Below, in pieces: positions 5,255 to 6,466 of a stretch of DNA of 6,466 nucleotides. This DNA is from a bacterium (lineage in GTDB: Bacteria > Chloroflexota > Dehalococcoidia > Tepidiformales > Tepidiformaceae): positions 1-6,466 of the forward strand of contig CAMAUF010000126.1 of NCBI GenBank assembly GCA_945861295.1, read 5' to 3'. The translations under genes and the position numbers were made by a program. Every line of letters begins with the position of its first letter. The first letter of the stretch is position 1. Under the pieces are notes generated by a model. That model had not been told where the DNA came from. It saw only the letters and a list, made by a program, of their open reading frames with translations, and did not search any database.

Positions 5255-6390
5255 GCGGGCAGGCGCACGAGACCGGCATCCTGGAGCCGCGCGATGATCC
5301 GGTCGCGGCCGATCACGCCGATCACGCGTCCTTCCGCGATCACGGGCAGGTGAGAGACGTTCGTCTGCTCCATCTCTTGCAACACATCGGCGAGGGAGCG
5401 GTCCGCGGACGTGCCGGTGAGCAGCGCGCGCGGGAGCATCGCCTCGCCCGCCGTCATCGTGTCCCATTCGGCCTTGGGCACGACCGCGACCTGGAAGAGG
5501 CTGATCAGGCCTGCGAGTTTGCCTTCGTCCTCGATGAAATAACAGGCCCGTGGGTTCATCTGGAAAGCGCCTCGTGCCAGCATCCCGACGGTCACGCGCG
5601 GGTCGAGCGAGGGCGGGTCTTCGACCATCACGTCCTTGACCTTGATCCGCGAAAGGACCTCGCGGATCCGATTCTGGACGAGGCTTTGGCGGGCTGCGTT
5701 TTCCAGGAAGAAGCCCATGAAGAGCAGCCAAACGCCGTTAAACTGCGATGAGGCCAGCGGCGTATCGTACCCGAGGAGGGCGAGGAAGCCGATGGCGATC
5801 CCGGCCCAGGCGAACAAGCGGCCGATCCAGGCCGCGGATTGCGTCGCCCAGTTGTAGTTGCCGCCGATCAGCCAGATCAGCGAGCGAAGCACGCGCCCTC
5901 CGTCCATCGGGAAGGCCGGCAACATGTTGAAGACAGCGACAACGATGTTGGTGGCGCCGAGGAAGAAGATGATCTGGTCAAGCGCGCGGTCCTCGCTCGA
6001 ACCCATCGCTGCCCAGACCCCGAAGAACGCGAAGCCCAAGGCGAGGCTGGTGAGCGGGCCCGCGATGGCCATCAGAAGCTCGGCGATTGGCCGTGTGGCC
6101 TCTTTCGTAATCTGTGCGACGCCGCCAAAGACGAAGAGCGTGATGTCCTTGACGGGCAACTTGTAGGCGCGCGCCACGACGCTGTGGGCGAGTTCGTGCA
6201 GCACGATGGAAGCGCAGAAGACGAGGGCTGTACCCAGTGCCATGACAGTGTAGGTGAATGCGTTGCCGTCGTACGACGAAGGAAAGACGTCGCTGGCGAG
6301 GACAACCGTAAGGATGCCGAGCAGGATGAACCAACTCGGGTTGACCATGATCGGGATGCCGAGGAGAGAACCTATCCGGAAGTTCCGCAT
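5251..6390 (-). CDS. Site-2 protease family (M50) intramembrane zinc metalloprotease with CBS pair
   Basis: A 379-residue membrane protease of the CBS-containing S2P group (similar in layout to mycobacterial Rip3 and archaeal mjS2P). It would cleave membrane-embedded substrates such as anti-sigma factors. Numbered from the chosen ATG: zinc and catalytic residues H65-E66-x2-H69 in HELAH, and the third ligand D163 in NMLPAFPMDGGR (155-166). Probable membrane segments are near 20-33, 46-64, 104-129, 140-160, 188-207 and 217-233. Two CBS motifs follow: the first begins at VKDVM (251-255), the second at TAGEAML (313-319) and runs to about 372. CBS pairs often bind adenine nucleotides and gate activity. 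The start is ATG at 6390 (MRNFRIGSLLGIP), with AGGA 5 bases before it. The upstream in-frame GTG at 6411 lacks a ribosome-binding site and would add only 7 residues outside the family N-terminus. No anti-sigma factor gene is in the window, so its substrate is unknown. The gene is convergent with the acyltransferase gene, with a 4-base overlap of stops. Confidence 0.92.
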   Translation of the reverse strand: MRNFRIGSLLGIPIMVNPSWFILLGILTVVLASDVFPSSYDGNAFTYTVMALGTALVFCASIVLHELAHSVVARAYKLPVKDITLFVFGGVAQITKEATRPIAELLMAIAGPLTSLALGFAFFGVWAAMGSSEDRALDQIIFFLGATNIVVAVFNMLPAFPMDGGRVLRSLIWLIGGNYNWATQSAAWIGRLFAWAGIAIGFLALLGYDTPLASSQFNGVWLLFMGFFLENAARQSLVQNRIREVLSRIKVKDVMVEDPPSLDPRVTVGMLARGAFQMNPRACYFIEDEGKLAGLISLFQVAVVPKAEWDTMTAGEAMLPRALLTGTSADRSLADVLQEMEQTNVSHLPVIAEGRVIGVIGRDRIIARLQDAGLVRLPA

Positions 6391-6395
6391 GACTG

Positions 6396-6399
6396 TCCT
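6396..6399 (-). promoter_or_regulatory. Ribosome-binding site that fixes the M50 protease start
   Basis: On the minus strand AGGA lies 5 bases upstream of the ATG at 6390. The alternative GTG at 6411 is preceded by a C/G-rich stretch without a Shine-Dalgarno match. The remaining bases up to 6466 show no gene and no promoter I would defend. Confidence 0.55.
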
Positions 6400-6466
6400 G
6401 CCAGTGTACACGCCCGCCGGGGAAAGTCTGCGGATCCCGCGGGCAGGGCGCAGGTGACCGGGGTCG

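Noticed and set aside
5307..5327. Direct repeat CGATCACGC
   Set aside because: It encodes the VIGVIG segment of the second CBS domain, an ordinary protein repeat.
6403..6408. TACACT on the minus strand as a -10 box for the protease gene
   Set aside because: It would put the transcript start inside the ribosome-binding site, and no -35-like hexamer lies at a workable distance.
6391..6411. Start of the M50 protease at GTG 6411
   Set aside because: It has no Shine-Dalgarno match, and the extra 7 residues fall outside the family N-terminus. The ATG at 6390 has AGGA at good spacing.

Overview
The window is bacterial, densely coded and GC-rich (roughly two thirds G+C by eye, strong G/C preference at third codon positions). 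No rRNA, tRNA, CRISPR array, insertion sequence or phage gene is visible. The gene set (tandem sulfotransferases, SDR plus amidohydrolase, ThpR, GYD-domain proteins, CBS-type site-2 protease) is the sort seen in high-GC soil or marine lineages such as Chloroflexota, Actinomycetota or Methylomirabilota-like bacteria. I cannot fix the phylum from the sequence alone.

Layout. (1) Positions 1-1418 hold two tandem PAPS-dependent sulfotransferase paralogues on the + strand. The first is cut by the window edge, they lie 9 bases apart, and they end in almost the same C-terminal motif. (2) Positions 1470-3826 form a likely + strand operon: a short-chain dehydrogenase with an enlarged active-site loop, an amidohydrolase of the Amidohydro_2 type, and ThpR, the two-HxTx-motif RNA 2',3'-cyclic phosphodiesterase. 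ThpR overlaps the amidohydrolase by ATGA, and a GC-rich hairpin closes the unit at the thpR stop codon. (3) A 123-base gap carries a plausible extended -10 promoter. It leads into a two-gene unit: a stand-alone GYD-domain protein (3950-4243) and, 6 bases later, a single reading frame joining a second GYD domain to a PlsC/LPLAT glycerolipid acyltransferase (4250-5254). (4) On the - strand a convergent gene (5251-6390) encodes a six-helix M50 site-2 intramembrane metalloprotease with a C-terminal CBS pair. Its stop codon interlocks with that of the acyltransferase.

How the genes may work together. The SDR and amidohydrolase look like consecutive small-molecule catabolic steps, substrate unknown. 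The sulfotransferases probably decorate a glycan, lipid or secondary metabolite. The most unusual element is the GYD / GYD-acyltransferase pair: two homologous small domains (38 of 90 identical by hand, ungapped), one free and one fused to a lipid enzyme, made from one message. This suggests a regulatory or scaffolding partner of phospholipid acylation, which is inference. Two coding regions also contain strong inverted repeats not required by their protein products: nested alternative hairpins at 722-780 and a 12-bp hairpin at 2997-3024.
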